From: Bifidobacterium aquikefiri
GTDB lineage: Bacteria; Actinomycetota; Actinomycetes; Actinomycetales; Bifidobacteriaceae
Direction of reading: 5' to 3'
Length of the DNA stretch: 64,000 nucleotides
NCBI RefSeq assembly: GCF_002259795.1
Contig: NZ_MWXA01000005.1
Location: 248,001-312,000 of the forward strand
The notes beneath the pieces are model-generated. The model did not search any database, was not told the DNA's origin, and was given only the letters and a program-made list of their open reading frames with translations. Each line of letters begins with the position of its first letter. The first letter of the stretch is position 1. This document shows positions 25,781 to 35,306 of the stretch, piece by piece. The position numbers and the translations under genes are program-made.

Positions 25781-27055
25781 TCACTTGTCGTATGTGGTTC
25801 CGGTGGCTTTCCCGATGGCGGTGAGACCGTGGTAAAGCACGAGCACGGCAATGGAGCCAATCGCAATCCCGTTGAAGCTGATACCCGAGAAGGTGAAGGA
25901 GAAGTTCGCAATACCAATGATCATCGTTATGGCGGCCACCATGACGTTGATCGGCTTGCTGAACTCAACCTTATTCTCAACCCAGATACGCACGCCCAGC
26001 ATGCCAATCATGCCGTAGAGCAGCGTGGTCACTCCCCCAAGGACGCCGGTGGGAATGGAATTGATCACTGCACCAAACTTTGGGCACAGGGAAAGAATAA
26101 AGGCAAAGATTGCAGCGCACCAGTAAGCGGCAGTCGAATAGACCTTGGTTGCAGCCATGACACCGATGTTCTCTGCATATGTAGTTGTGCCTGAGCCACC
26201 GCCAATTCCGGCAAGTATCGTCCCGATACCATCTGAGAAGAGAGCCGAACCAATCTGGCCGTCATAGTTTCGGCCAGTCATCAGTGCAACGGACTTCACA
26301 TGGCCGATATTTTCTGCAATGAGAATCAAGACAACGGGCAGGAACATCACCACAATGCTCATATCTGGCTTGGGTGTATGGAATTGGGGAAGACCGATCC
26401 ATGCCGCTTCCTTGATGCTGTCCCACTTGATCTGGCCTTGAGAGGCCGCAAACGCGTAGCCGACAATCACGCCAAGGAGGATGTTGAGTCGCCCAATCAT
26501 GCCTTTAAAGAGCACTGCAATCAGCACTACGGCAAGCAGCGTCACACATGCGGTGATGGGGAAGGTCTTGAAGTTAGCCCATGCCGATGGTGCAAGATTG
26601 AAGCCAATGATGGCAACAACCGCACCATTGACGACTGGAGGCATCAGCATGTCAATCCACTTTGCCCCAGCAAAATGAACGATAACGCCGACGAGGGCCA
26701 GCAGAACGCCCGTAACGAGAATACCGAAGCTTGCAACCGCCAAGCCCTTGTGAGCTGATGTCACGGCGGCTATTGGGGCTATAAAACCAAAAGAGCTGCC
26801 CAAATAACTTGGCAGCCGATTTTGATTGATTAGAAGGAACAACGCCGTTGCAATGGCAGTAAAGAACAGCGTCGTCGAGGGATCAAATCCAGTGAGAATT
26901 GGAACAAGGAATGTAGCTCCAAACATTGCAATCACATGCTGGGCACCAATACCAGCGGTTCTGCTCCACGTTAGTCGTTCATCAGGCTCAACCACCTCGC
27001 CCGGTGCAAGGGTCTTACCATCCCCATGTAATTTCCAACTGACCAACAATGCCAT
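25781..27055 (-). CDS. Uracil-xanthine permease (NCS2 family)
   Basis: A 424-residue membrane protein with about 12-14 hydrophobic segments. NCS2 marks include SSFGFIAPIAAVTSAHKG, the QH-like region AQHVIAMFGATFLVPILTG at the N-terminus, IGLPQFHTP and the signature GGGSGTTTYAENIGVMAATKVYS, which fits uracil (UraA/PyrP) rather than xanthine carriers. It takes up uracil by proton symport. The start at 27055 is chosen from similarity; the ribosome site (AGGAG) is rather far. pyrG lies 8 kb away and is not in the same unit. No PyrR-type attenuator was seen in the 290-base gap before glgC. Confidence 0.88.
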   Translation of the reverse strand: MALLVSWKLHGDGKTLAPGEVVEPDERLTWSRTAGIGAQHVIAMFGATFLVPILTGFDPSTTLFFTAIATALFLLINQNRLPSYLGSSFGFIAPIAAVTSAHKGLAVASFGILVTGVLLALVGVIVHFAGAKWIDMLMPPVVNGAVVAIIGFNLAPSAWANFKTFPITACVTLLAVVLIAVLFKGMIGRLNILLGVIVGYAFAASQGQIKWDSIKEAAWIGLPQFHTPKPDMSIVVMFLPVVLILIAENIGHVKSVALMTGRNYDGQIGSALFSDGIGTILAGIGGGSGTTTYAENIGVMAATKVYSTAAYWCAAIFAFILSLCPKFGAVINSIPTGVLGGVTTLLYGMIGMLGVRIWVENKVEFSKPINVMVAAITMIIGIANFSFTFSGISFNGIAIGSIAVLVLYHGLTAIGKATGTTYDK

Positions 27056-27344
27056 TATCTTCTCTTTCTCCTGTGCATGTGCCAATCACAATGCGCTCAG
27101 ATTAGGGTAGCCGCTCTTTGTAACACGCAATGTGACGAAAGGCCAACTGAGACAAACCCCACAAAAATGAACGAAAATCGGCGTGAAGTTAAATAACTGA
27201 ACAAATTATGACTCGCCGGAAACAATATTCGCCCAATTCCTGAACTCTATGCAATGATGGTGGTGTGACTCGAAGCGTGATGGAGCGCTCAATGCAATGC
27301 GACAGAAGTCTCAATGCATTACAGCCGAGGAAAGGATGGCAAAC

Positions 27345-28589
27345 ATGTCTAAGAATCCTAAGATACTATCCATAGTTTTGGCAGGTGGCGAAGGAACTCG
27401 CCTGATGCCCCTCACCAGAGATCGTGCCAAACCAGCGGTTCCTTTCGGCGGCGTGTTCCGTCTCATCGACTTTCCTCTGAGCAATCTTGTAAACTCTGAC
27501 TACCGTCAGATCGTTGTGCTGACTCAGTACAAATCGCACTCTCTTGATCGGCACATTTCGAGAATGTGGCGATTCTCCCCGATGTTGGGAAGTTATGTCT
27601 CCCCTGTCCCAGCACAGCAGAGACTGGGAAAGCATTGGTATCTGGGGTCGGCGGATGCAATCTATCAGACGATTAACATCATCGAGGATGTAAAACCTGA
27701 CATCGTTGTGATTCTTGGCGCAGACCATGTCTACCGTATGGACTTTGAGCAGATGGTTCGTCAGCACATTGAATCAGGAGCGGAATTCACGGTTGCAGGA
27801 ATTCGTCAGCCTGCATCCTCTTCCAATCAATTTGGCGTGATTCAGGTGGATCCCAATCAGCATAATATGATCAGAAACTTCCAGGAAAAGCCGGAACACA
27901 CCGATGGCTTGCCGAATGATCCAAATACAATCCTTGCTTCGATGGGCAACTACGTAGCCAATACCGATGCGTTGTTCGACGCATTGGCCATCGATGAAAA
28001 GAATGAGGACACCAAGCACGACATGGGCGGAGACATCGCTCCATTCTTCGCTGCAAAGCATCAGGCCGGTGTCTACGATTTCAATGAAAACGATGTTCCC
28101 GGAGCAACAGAACAGGATCACGCTTATTGGCGTGATGTGGGAACGATCAAGCAATTCTATGATGCACACATGGATTTGATAGCATATGTGCCAGATTTCA
28201 ATCTGTATAACACTGATTGGCCGATTTATACCGATTCTGGATCGTTACCACCGGCAAAGTTCGTTCATTCCGGTCAGGATAGGCTCGGACATGCAACTGA
28301 CTCAATTGTTTCTCCGGGCGTCATCGTTTCCGGGGGTGAAGTACATCATTCTGTGATTTCACCGAACGTTCGTATCCATTCCTGGGCGCAGGTCATTGAT
28401 TCGGTGCTATTCAACAATGTGACCATTAATCGTCGCGCTCGTGTGTACAAGGCAATTCTCGACAAGAATGTTGTTCTCAAGGAGAATTCGACAGTTGGAA
28501 TCGACACGCAGCATGATTTGGAACGCGGATTCACGGTGTCCCCCGAAGGCATCACCGTTGTTCCGAAAGGAACGATTGTTGAGGACTGA
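27345..28589 (+). CDS. glgC: Glucose-1-phosphate adenylyltransferase
   Basis: A 414-residue ADP-glucose pyrophosphorylase, the committed step of glycogen synthesis. The N-terminal nucleotidyltransferase domain has [21 protein letters not shown], then [20 protein letters not shown] and [12 protein letters not shown]; the C-terminal left-handed beta-helix includes [20 protein letters not shown] in hexapeptide style. Two ATGs (27336, 27345) follow GAGGAAAGG; the second gives better spacing and the usual N-terminus. No other glg genes are adjacent. The stop is followed 36 bases later by element B1. Confidence 0.94.
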   Translation: MSKNPKILSIVLAGGEGTRLMPLTRDRAKPAVPFGGVFRLIDFPLSNLVNSDYRQIVVLTQYKSHSLDRHISRMWRFSPMLGSYVSPVPAQQRLGKHWYLGSADAIYQTINIIEDVKPDIVVILGADHVYRMDFEQMVRQHIESGAEFTVAGIRQPASSSNQFGVIQVDPNQHNMIRNFQEKPEHTDGLPNDPNTILASMGNYVANTDALFDALAIDEKNEDTKHDMGGDIAPFFAAKHQAGVYDFNENDVPGATEQDHAYWRDVGTIKQFYDAHMDLIAYVPDFNLYNTDWPIYTDSGSLPPAKFVHSGQDRLGHATDSIVSPGVIVSGGEVHHSVISPNVRIHSWAQVIDSVLFNNVTINRRARVYKAILDKNVVLKENSTVGIDTQHDLERGFTVSPEGITVVPKGTIVED

Positions 28590-28625
28590 ATCGACTGTGA
28601 GCCGAGAGAAATTGCAACATTCCCA

Positions 28626-28727
28626 TTCATTGTGAACTCACTCAAGTATATAAACCGCGAATAGCTCAATTCGAGCCGTCCATCCCTTGCAAAAAAGGCT
28701 TTTATACTCGAATGAGTTCACAATGAA
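28626..28727. repeat. Family B palindromic intergenic element, copy B1
   Basis: A 102-bp element with inverted termini TTCATTGTGAACTCACTCAA and its partner TTGAGT-like arm ending CAATGAA (28721-28727); the arms match over about 25 positions with three differences. It fills the gap between the converging glgC and sufT stops, 36 and 10 bases away. Each arm contains its own small palindrome TTCAttgTGAA. Confidence 0.8.
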
Positions 28728-28737
28728 CACAGGGCGA

Positions 28738-29289
28738 CTACGTATTGGGCATGGGGCCATTGAAATTGAAACCGATTGCAGCCAACTGATCTCTTCCGTC
28801 GGGGGTGATCATCTCCATTGTCCAACGTGGTATCCAAGTCCAGTCGATTCTAAACTCTTCGACAAGCCCGGCCAGCATGCTGGCACATTCGTCTTCGAGC
28901 ACATCAGTCAGCGGGCATGCAGGCGTTGTAAGCGTCATCGTAATGATCGCTCGTTGCTGATCATCAATTTCAATTTTGTAAACAAGGCCCAGATCTATCA
29001 CATCAATGCCCAGTTCGGGATCAATCACCTGGTGCAGCGCTTCCTGAACATCCTTGGCCGTAGCTAGACCAATATCATTCGCTGCAATCAATGGAATATC
29101 GTGATCGCCTTCTGCAGTTTGAGCTGCAGCAGCCAAGCCATCAGGGTCATCCATGCTCGCCTTGTTCAGCAACGCCGCTCGTTCTGGGTGAGCAAGAACC
29201 TGCTGAGCCGTCTCTTTGCTGCCAACAGCCTCTTCCACCGCATCGAAAATTGAATCAGCTGGTGGGACCAAATTTGATTCGTCTGCCAT
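28738..29289 (-). CDS. SufT/DUF59 metal-sulphur cluster assembly factor
   Basis: A 183-residue protein whose C-terminal 105 residues form a DUF59/MIP18 domain (ALHQVIDPELGIDVIDLGLV at about 84-103; conserved cysteine C125 in TTPACPLTD). Such proteins help Fe-S cluster maturation. The N-terminal 75 residues are Ala/Asp/Glu-rich and not part of the domain. The start ATG has AAGGAG upstream and comes one base after the sufU stop, so it is co-translated as the last gene of the suf operon. Confidence 0.88.
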   Translation of the reverse strand: MADESNLVPPADSIFDAVEEAVGSKETAQQVLAHPERAALLNKASMDDPDGLAAAAQTAEGDHDIPLIAANDIGLATAKDVQEALHQVIDPELGIDVIDLGLVYKIEIDDQQRAIITMTLTTPACPLTDVLEDECASMLAGLVEEFRIDWTWIPRWTMEMITPDGRDQLAAIGFNFNGPMPNT

Positions 29290-29290
29290 C

Positions 29291-29938
29291 TCACTCCTTC
29301 ACGTTCGAAAAAGCAGATTGCCGTTGCAACGCAAGGAAATCGCCTTCCTGCGAATCAGAGTCACTCATGTTTGCCAATGCCTGGGCTATCGAAGCCTTCA
29401 ACCCGACCCAACCCAGCAATGCACATTTGATACGCATGGGATATCGCGAAACGCCTCGAAATACTATAGCATCGCCAAGATCATCTTCGACAGATTCATC
29501 GTGTATGCCGGCACCACGAGATTCCATCAATGTGTGGAAATCATCACTCAGCTTCATTGCCCTTTCCACGGTCTGATTCTCAACGAGATCCACCATGACG
29601 GACAAGCTCGCCTGAGAAATCGAACAGCCCTGGCCATCCCAGACCACTCGTTGCACCATGTGAGGTTCCTGCTGCGAAATCTCTACATGAATGGTAACCT
29701 CATCGCCGCAGGTTGGATTGAACTGATGAGATTGCGCAGCGAGGCATGCCTCGTGTTCGGCAAGCACAGACGTATCTCCCGCCGATGTCTGATTTACATG
29801 GCCATCAATATCTGCCCGCAACGACTGCGTTCTGGTATCCTCGAGAAAATGCTCCTTGCCATGTGGAGCTCTTGCAGCATCAAGGATGACTTCCTGATAC
29901 ATCTGTTGAAGATCGTCGTCACTCATTTCCATCGCCAT
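29291..29938 (-). CDS. sufU: SufU-type Fe-S scaffold or sulphur-transfer protein
   Basis: A 215-residue SufU/NifU-N protein. The three zinc/cluster cysteines are C77 (NPTCGDE), C105 (GQGCSISQAS) and C172 (IKCALLGW), with the usual N-terminal motif as DAARAPHGKEHF. SufU accepts sulphur from SufS. The protein is longer than the usual 140-160 residues because about 40 residues (32-72), rich in Asp/Thr/Ser, are inserted between HGKEHF and NPTCGD and a C-terminal extension follows C172. The gene lies after sufS (117-base gap) and directly before sufT. Confidence 0.9.
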   Translation of the reverse strand: MAMEMSDDDLQQMYQEVILDAARAPHGKEHFLEDTRTQSLRADIDGHVNQTSAGDTSVLAEHEACLAAQSHQFNPTCGDEVTIHVEISQQEPHMVQRVVWDGQGCSISQASLSVMVDLVENQTVERAMKLSDDFHTLMESRGAGIHDESVEDDLGDAIVFRGVSRYPMRIKCALLGWVGLKASIAQALANMSDSDSQEGDFLALQRQSAFSNVKE

Positions 29939-30055
29939 GTTGCTTAGCCTACCTGCTTACCTCTCTGGTTTCCATTTTCTCTGGTATCGAAATCCGATGT
30001 TGCACTCGTATGAGCTGCCCATCTAGCGCCTGACGCTCAGCGAGCATTGAGCCTG

Positions 30056-31339
30056 CTAACGAACCTGGAAAAAAGAACGAATGTTCTTGACTGTTTCGAC
30101 CAATAGCCGCGCCTCGTCTGCAGTGTTGTACACGCCCGTGGACGCTCTATTCGAAGCAAAGAGACCGAAATGGCGATGAACGGGTTGCGCGCAATGATGA
30201 CCAACGCGTATGGCTATGCCCTGAGAATCAATGAACTGGCCCACATCATGTGGGTGAACTCCCGCGACATCGAATGCCACCGTTCCGATTCTGTGATTGC
30301 CATCGGTAGGGCCAAGAATCCTCACGCCCTCTATATCGCCAATTTTCAGCAGTTCCTGAGTGATTGAGCTCTCATGCGCGGCAACATGCTCCATACCAAT
30401 GGATCGAAGCCAATCAGCCGCCACACCCGCAGCGACCACTTGGGCAACGGGCTGCGTCCCTGCTTCGAATCGTGCAGGTGGCATGCTGTATTCTGCGGGT
30501 TTATCGAGATATGCCAAATCGACCATTGAACCACCAAAACTAGCTGGCGGCAACGCTTCAAGCAATTCACGCCTGCCGTAAAGAAAGCCAACGCCAGTTG
30601 GACCATACATCTTATGAGCACTCCAAGCGGCAAAATCAACATCAAGGGCATGAAAATCCACGGGAATATGTGGCACGGATTGACATGCATCAAGGATCAT
30701 CAGAGCACCCACTTCATGGGCGCGCTTCACGATCGGTGCAATGTCGGTGATTGCGCCCGTCACATTCGCAATATGGGCGATGGCTACAAGCTTTGTGCGA
30801 TTGGTGATCACTTCGTCTGCTGTGTCGGAAAGCACGCGGCCCTCCTGGTCGAGGTCAAACCACCGCAGGGTTGCACCAGTGCGGTACGCAAGTTCCTGGA
30901 ATGGCAACAGCACCGAATGGTGATCTGCCTTGCTCACGACGATTTCATCACCAGGTTTCAGTGCAAATCGTTTCGCCGCTGCCCCCCCACGACCAAGAGA
31001 TGCGTTGGAAAATGCAGTCGCAAGCAGATTTAATGCTGCCGTTGCGCCAGCTGTCACGACGACTTCTTCGTGTCCCTCTTCACTGTGCGCACCAACGAGT
31101 CCCGCTACCTTGGCTCGCGCCTCTTCGAAGGCAACCGTGCTTCTGGCTGCCAACTCATGCGCACCTCGATGGACCCCAGCGTTGATGGTGCGATAGAACT
31201 CGGCTTCTGCATCAATCACGCATTCCGGTTTCTGGGCAGTGGCAGCAGAGTCAAGGTACACCAGAGGATGGCCGTGAATCTGCTGGTTCAGAATCGGGAA
31301 CTGACTACGAATAGTAGCGAAATCAACCATACTGCCCAT
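30056..31339 (-). CDS. sufS: Cysteine desulfurase SufS
   Basis: A 427-residue class V aminotransferase-fold PLP enzyme that removes sulphur from cysteine and passes it to SufU. The PLP lysine is in FAAWSAHKMYGPTGVGFLYG, and the active cysteine is in IRVGHHCAQPVHRHFG near the C-terminus, in the short-loop group II (SufS) form. The start at 31339 follows AAGGTGT; an ATG three codons later is possible. It follows sufC after 56 bases that contain a short hairpin. Confidence 0.95.
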   Translation of the reverse strand: MGSMVDFATIRSQFPILNQQIHGHPLVYLDSAATAQKPECVIDAEAEFYRTINAGVHRGAHELAARSTVAFEEARAKVAGLVGAHSEEGHEEVVVTAGATAALNLLATAFSNASLGRGGAAAKRFALKPGDEIVVSKADHHSVLLPFQELAYRTGATLRWFDLDQEGRVLSDTADEVITNRTKLVAIAHIANVTGAITDIAPIVKRAHEVGALMILDACQSVPHIPVDFHALDVDFAAWSAHKMYGPTGVGFLYGRRELLEALPPASFGGSMVDLAYLDKPAEYSMPPARFEAGTQPVAQVVAAGVAADWLRSIGMEHVAAHESSITQELLKIGDIEGVRILGPTDGNHRIGTVAFDVAGVHPHDVGQFIDSQGIAIRVGHHCAQPVHRHFGLFASNRASTGVYNTADEARLLVETVKNIRSFFQVR

Positions 31340-31362
31340 ACACCTTGCCTTAATGTGACATT

Positions 31363-31379
31363 CCCGCTTTTTCAGCGGG
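31363..31379 (-). other. Hairpin between sufC and sufS
   Basis: CCCGCT (31363-31368) and AGCGGG (31374-31379) form a 6-bp GC-rich stem with a 5-base loop in the 56-base sufC-sufS gap. No U-tract follows, so it may be a processing or attenuation point rather than a terminator. Confidence 0.45.
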
Positions 31380-31395
31380 CCTTACTTCGTGGAAA

Positions 31396-32175
31396 CTATG
31401 CCAGAGCCGATTCTGAATCCGCACCCTGAGGAAGATAGCGGTCATAGCCAGTTTCTTCAAGCTCATCCGCCAGTTCAGGACCACCGGTCTTGACAAAGTG
31501 GCCATCAGAAAAAACGTGAACGATGTCAGGCTTGATATAGCGCAGAATTCTGGTGTAGTGGGTAACCATCAGAATGCCGAGATCGGTATTTTCCTTTGCG
31601 CGATTCACGCCTTCAGAGACGATTCGCAGAGCATCGACATCGAGACCTGAATCGGTCTCGTCCATAATCGCAAACTTTGGTTTCAGCAGCTCGAGCTGAA
31701 GCACCTCTGCACGCTTCTTCTCACCTCCGGAGAAACCTTCATTTACCGAACGCTGTGCAAATTTGGAATCCATGCGCAGACGCTTCATGGATGCATTAAG
31801 ATCTTTTGTCCACTGACGGATAGCAGGAGCCTTGCCTTCAATCTCGGTCTTCGCGGTACGCAGGAAGTTGGTCATGGACACACCCGGAACCTCGACTGGG
31901 TACTGCATGGCAAGGAAGAGCCCAGCCTTGGCTCGTTCATCAGGTGTCATCTTGAGAATGTCCTGACCATCAAGCAGCGCCTGACCCGAATCGACCTCAT
32001 ACTTGGGGTGACCGGCGAGCGTATATGCCAAGGTGGACTTCCCCGAACCATTAGGCCCCATGATTGCATGGGTCTCACCAGAGTGAACGGTCAGATTCAC
32101 ACCTTTAAGAATCTGTTTCTTGCCTTCCTTCGTTTCCACGGAAGCATACAGATCTTTTATTTCCAGGGTTGCCAT
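31396..32175 (-). CDS. sufC: Fe-S cluster assembly ATPase SufC
   Basis: A 259-residue ABC-type ATPase that works with SufB and SufD to build Fe-S clusters. Walker A is GPNGSGKST near residue 38, the signature FSGGEKKR near 150, Walker B FAIMDETDSGLD and the H-loop MVTHYTRIL. FSGGEKKRAEV and MDETDSGLD are specific for SufC. The ATG at 32175 has GGAGG nine bases upstream and overlaps the sufD stop region closely, so sufD and sufC are coupled. Confidence 0.96.
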   Translation of the reverse strand: MATLEIKDLYASVETKEGKKQILKGVNLTVHSGETHAIMGPNGSGKSTLAYTLAGHPKYEVDSGQALLDGQDILKMTPDERAKAGLFLAMQYPVEVPGVSMTNFLRTAKTEIEGKAPAIRQWTKDLNASMKRLRMDSKFAQRSVNEGFSGGEKKRAEVLQLELLKPKFAIMDETDSGLDVDALRIVSEGVNRAKENTDLGILMVTHYTRILRYIKPDIVHVFSDGHFVKTGGPELADELEETGYDRYLPQGADSESALA

Positions 32176-32176
32176 A

Positions 32177-33487
32177 TCAGTTTTCCTCCAACACATGTCG
32201 CATTTGTTCGTCTTCCCCACGAGAGAGTCGTCGATCGATGACTCCCATCAGATGGTCACGGATTGCCGTAATTCCAATTTCCTCAACAAGCTCTCCAAAG
32301 AAGCCACGAACCACGAGTTTGCGTGCCTCTCGTTCGGATACGCCACGAGATTCCAGATAGAAGAGTTCCTCATCGTCAAAACGGCCGACGGAGCTTGCAT
32401 GACCGGCTCCAATGATGTTGCCATTCTCAATTTCTAGGTTTGGCTCAGAATCAGCGATTGCGCCAGGGGTTAGCACCAGATTGCGGTTGAGCTCATAGGA
32501 ATCAGTGACAGGAGCCGATGGCAGAATCAACGCATTGCCAACCCATGTCGAATGCGCCCCCTTGCCATCGAGGGCACCTTTATATACCACACGGGACTTG
32601 CATTCAGGGTAGTTGTGGACAACCATCGTACGATGCTCAACGTGTTCGCCAGGATCAACGAAATAGATGCCAAGCATATTCAGATCGCCCTTGTTTCCTC
32701 CGAATTCCTGATCCATGCGAATTCGGACGAAGCTTCCACCCAGTGTCACCATGGAATGACGGAGACTGGCCCCCTCGCCCACATGAATGCGGTGATTGCC
32801 TACGTGCTTGGAATCTGGAGTCCACTCCTGAACGAAAGTGGTGCTGACATGAGAATCCTTGCCTGTAGTGATTTCGACGCCCTCAGCGATGCGTGCCTGA
32901 CCTTCATGCTCGATCACGATATCCGCATGGGTACGATCATCGGCGACGATTACCAGATGCAGGGCATCCATATCCAATCCGCCGCCGGTGATCTTCACCA
33001 GAACTGGCGTGGGATTCTCACCTTTGACGTGCACAACATGCGCGGTTGCCTGACTTGCCCATTCAACCGCTGAGACACGATCATTCGGTTTCAGAATGGT
33101 GCCGCTAGGCGCCTGTGTCTTGGGAACCTCGCTGACCTCGACCAGATCAGGATCGAGATTCGAGCCGTCGATGCCACTGACCTCGACTTTGGTCTTGCCA
33201 CTGGGTTCAAAGACGTGGAAGAACTCATCGATACGGTCGATCGGCGTGAATCTCCAATCGTCCTGAGCCTTCGTCGGAATGCTGAACGCGTCCGGAGAAA
33301 AGGAACGGATCGCCTTGTCGGCGCTTGAAGGCATCAAAGCGGGGAATGCATAGGGATTGTTCGGGTCGCGATGGGGCATTGTTACTTCCCGTTCCCTCAC
33401 CTTGGTACCAGAACCCGCCTCGGAAGTGTCCGACGCAGTTTGTCCGGGCTGTTCGACGCTGCCGGTTTGCTTTGTGTTGTCTTTCAT
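32177..33487 (-). CDS. sufD: Fe-S cluster assembly protein SufD
   Basis: A 436-residue member of the SufB/SufD beta-helix family. The C-terminal part carries RNLVLTPGAIADSEPNLEIE in part and the family ending GHASSVGRFDDEELFYLESRG (H of GHAS), followed by EARKLVVRGFF. It partners SufB and SufC in the SufBC2D scaffold. The N-terminal 50 residues are polar and poorly conserved. The ATG at 33487 shares one base with the sufB stop (TGATG), showing translational coupling; a GTG one codon earlier is an alternative. Confidence 0.94.
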   Translation of the reverse strand: MKDNTKQTGSVEQPGQTASDTSEAGSGTKVREREVTMPHRDPNNPYAFPALMPSSADKAIRSFSPDAFSIPTKAQDDWRFTPIDRIDEFFHVFEPSGKTKVEVSGIDGSNLDPDLVEVSEVPKTQAPSGTILKPNDRVSAVEWASQATAHVVHVKGENPTPVLVKITGGGLDMDALHLVIVADDRTHADIVIEHEGQARIAEGVEITTGKDSHVSTTFVQEWTPDSKHVGNHRIHVGEGASLRHSMVTLGGSFVRIRMDQEFGGNKGDLNMLGIYFVDPGEHVEHRTMVVHNYPECKSRVVYKGALDGKGAHSTWVGNALILPSAPVTDSYELNRNLVLTPGAIADSEPNLEIENGNIIGAGHASSVGRFDDEELFYLESRGVSEREARKLVVRGFFGELVEEIGITAIRDHLMGVIDRRLSRGEDEQMRHVLEEN

Positions 33488-35049
33488 CACCCGACCGAGC
33501 CTTCCATCTGAAGTTCAACAAGTCTATTCAATTCCAACGCATATTCCATTGGCAACTGTCGGGAGATCGGCTCGACGAAGCCGCGCACGATCATGCCCAT
33601 GGCTTCTTTCTCCTCAAGTCCGCGACTCATCAGATAGAAGAGCTGATCCTCGGAGACCTTGGACACGGTTGCCTCATGCGCCATGGACACGTCATCTTCG
33701 CGAACATCCACATGCGGATAGGTATCAGAACGCGAATAGTCATCGACAAGCAATGCATCGCACACCACCGAGGAACTTGATCCCTCTGCTCCTTTGAGTA
33801 TCTTGACAAGGCCTCGGTACGCGGACCGACCACCGGAACGTGAAATGGATTTAGCGACGATGGTCGAACTTGTGTGCGGCGCAAGATGAATCATCTTTGC
33901 ACCCGTATCCTGATATTGTCCTTTGCCTGCAAACCCAAGTGAAAGCGTCTCACCCTTGGCATAGGGCTCAGCAAGAATGCATGCAGGGTATTTCATCGTC
34001 GCCTTTGAACCGATGTTGCCATCGACCCATTCCATCGTGCCGCCCTCACGCACATAGGCGCGTTGTGTCACCAGATTGTAGACGTTGTTTGACCAGTTCT
34101 GAACGGTCGTGTAACGCACGCGGGCATGAGGCTCAACGATGATCTCGACGATCGCCGCATGCAGCGAATCTGTCGAATAGATAGGAGCGGTGCAACCCTC
34201 GACGTAATGAACGTACGACCCTTCGTCCGCGATGATGAGTGTGCGCTCGAACTGCCCCATATTTGGCGTGTTGATGCGGAAATATGCTTGCAACGGTATG
34301 TCGACATGAACGCCCTTGGGCACGTACACGAACGACCCACCCGACCACGCTGCAGTGTTCAGTGCGCCGAACTTGTTGTCTTCGGGAGGAATCACGGTGC
34401 CGAAGTATTTCTTCACCAGATCTGGATAATCGCGTACGGCTGTGTCCGTGTCGACGAAGATGACACCTTGTTCCTTGAGATCGTCACGTATCGAGTTGTA
34501 TATGACCTCAGACTCATACTGCGCCGCCACCCCGGAGACAAGACGCTTCTTCTCGGCCTCTGGTATGCCAAGACGGTCGTATGTGTTACGGATGCTATCG
34601 GGCAGGTCTTCCCAACGCTTGGCCTGCTCCTTCAACGGCTTCACATAATATTTGAAGTCCTGAGCCTTGAATCCACTCAGATCGACTCCCCAATTGGGCA
34701 TAGGCTTCTCAAGAAAGGCCTTGTACCCACGCAACCGGTATTGAAGCATCCAATCAGGCTCATGCTTGTCCGCCGAAATATCGCGCACGACCTGCTCGCT
34801 GATACCCTTCTTCGCTGATTCTCCAAAGGAATCCTTGTCATGCCAACCATATTCGTAGTCGCCAAACTGGGAGATGATGTCGTCGTCCTTCTTGATCTTC
34901 TCCTCGTTGACCCGTTCCCGGTCGGCCACATACTGGCTCATCTCAACATCTTGAGATGACTGCGAAGCATTCACGGATGTTCCCGCTGCTGAACTGCTTC
35001 CAACGGTTTTGTCTGTTGCGGCACTCTCTGTCACAGTTTCATCGGCCAT
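33487..35049 (-). CDS. sufB: Fe-S cluster assembly protein SufB
   Basis: A 520-residue scaffold subunit, first gene of sufB-D-C-S-U-T. Family marks include [13 protein letters not shown]-like text ([12 protein letters not shown]), [33 protein letters not shown] with a conserved cysteine, and [20 protein letters not shown] near the C-terminus. The first 55 residues are a Thr/Ser/Ala-rich extension before the conserved part. The start has GGAGGG six bases upstream. No SufR repressor gene is next to it. No intein-like insertion is present. Confidence 0.96.
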   Translation of the reverse strand: MADETVTESAATDKTVGSSSAAGTSVNASQSSQDVEMSQYVADRERVNEEKIKKDDDIISQFGDYEYGWHDKDSFGESAKKGISEQVVRDISADKHEPDWMLQYRLRGYKAFLEKPMPNWGVDLSGFKAQDFKYYVKPLKEQAKRWEDLPDSIRNTYDRLGIPEAEKKRLVSGVAAQYESEVIYNSIRDDLKEQGVIFVDTDTAVRDYPDLVKKYFGTVIPPEDNKFGALNTAAWSGGSFVYVPKGVHVDIPLQAYFRINTPNMGQFERTLIIADEGSYVHYVEGCTAPIYSTDSLHAAIVEIIVEPHARVRYTTVQNWSNNVYNLVTQRAYVREGGTMEWVDGNIGSKATMKYPACILAEPYAKGETLSLGFAGKGQYQDTGAKMIHLAPHTSSTIVAKSISRSGGRSAYRGLVKILKGAEGSSSSVVCDALLVDDYSRSDTYPHVDVREDDVSMAHEATVSKVSEDQLFYLMSRGLEEKEAMGMIVRGFVEPISRQLPMEYALELNRLVELQMEGSVG

Positions 35050-35078
35050 TCATGACCCTCCTCTCAATGCTCGCGATA

Positions 35079-35106
35079 TTCATATACAACGCCTGACAAT
35101 AATCAA
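35079..35106 (-). promoter_or_regulatory. Candidate promoter of the suf operon
   Basis: On the minus strand TTGATT (35106-35101) and TATGAA (35084-35079) are 16 bases apart, 29 bases before the sufB start. Further upstream a hairpin-like TTCGTGA/TCACGAA (35170-35189) could be an operator. Pattern-based call only. Confidence 0.35.
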
Positions 35107-35306
35107 GCGTGCCACGAAGCGCCAGACAAGTCTGCATGCTTCGTAAAGAGCGAAACTGAGATTGACACATTCGTGATGTTGCTCACGAAACATTCATCAA
35201 TCGTTGCAGAGCTGCTGGCGCTTCAGTGAAAGAACGTACTCGTCTTGAACGTTACCCCAGAATTCGAAGCTAGCTGACTGCATCTCGAAAAGTGGGCATT
35301 GGCTCA

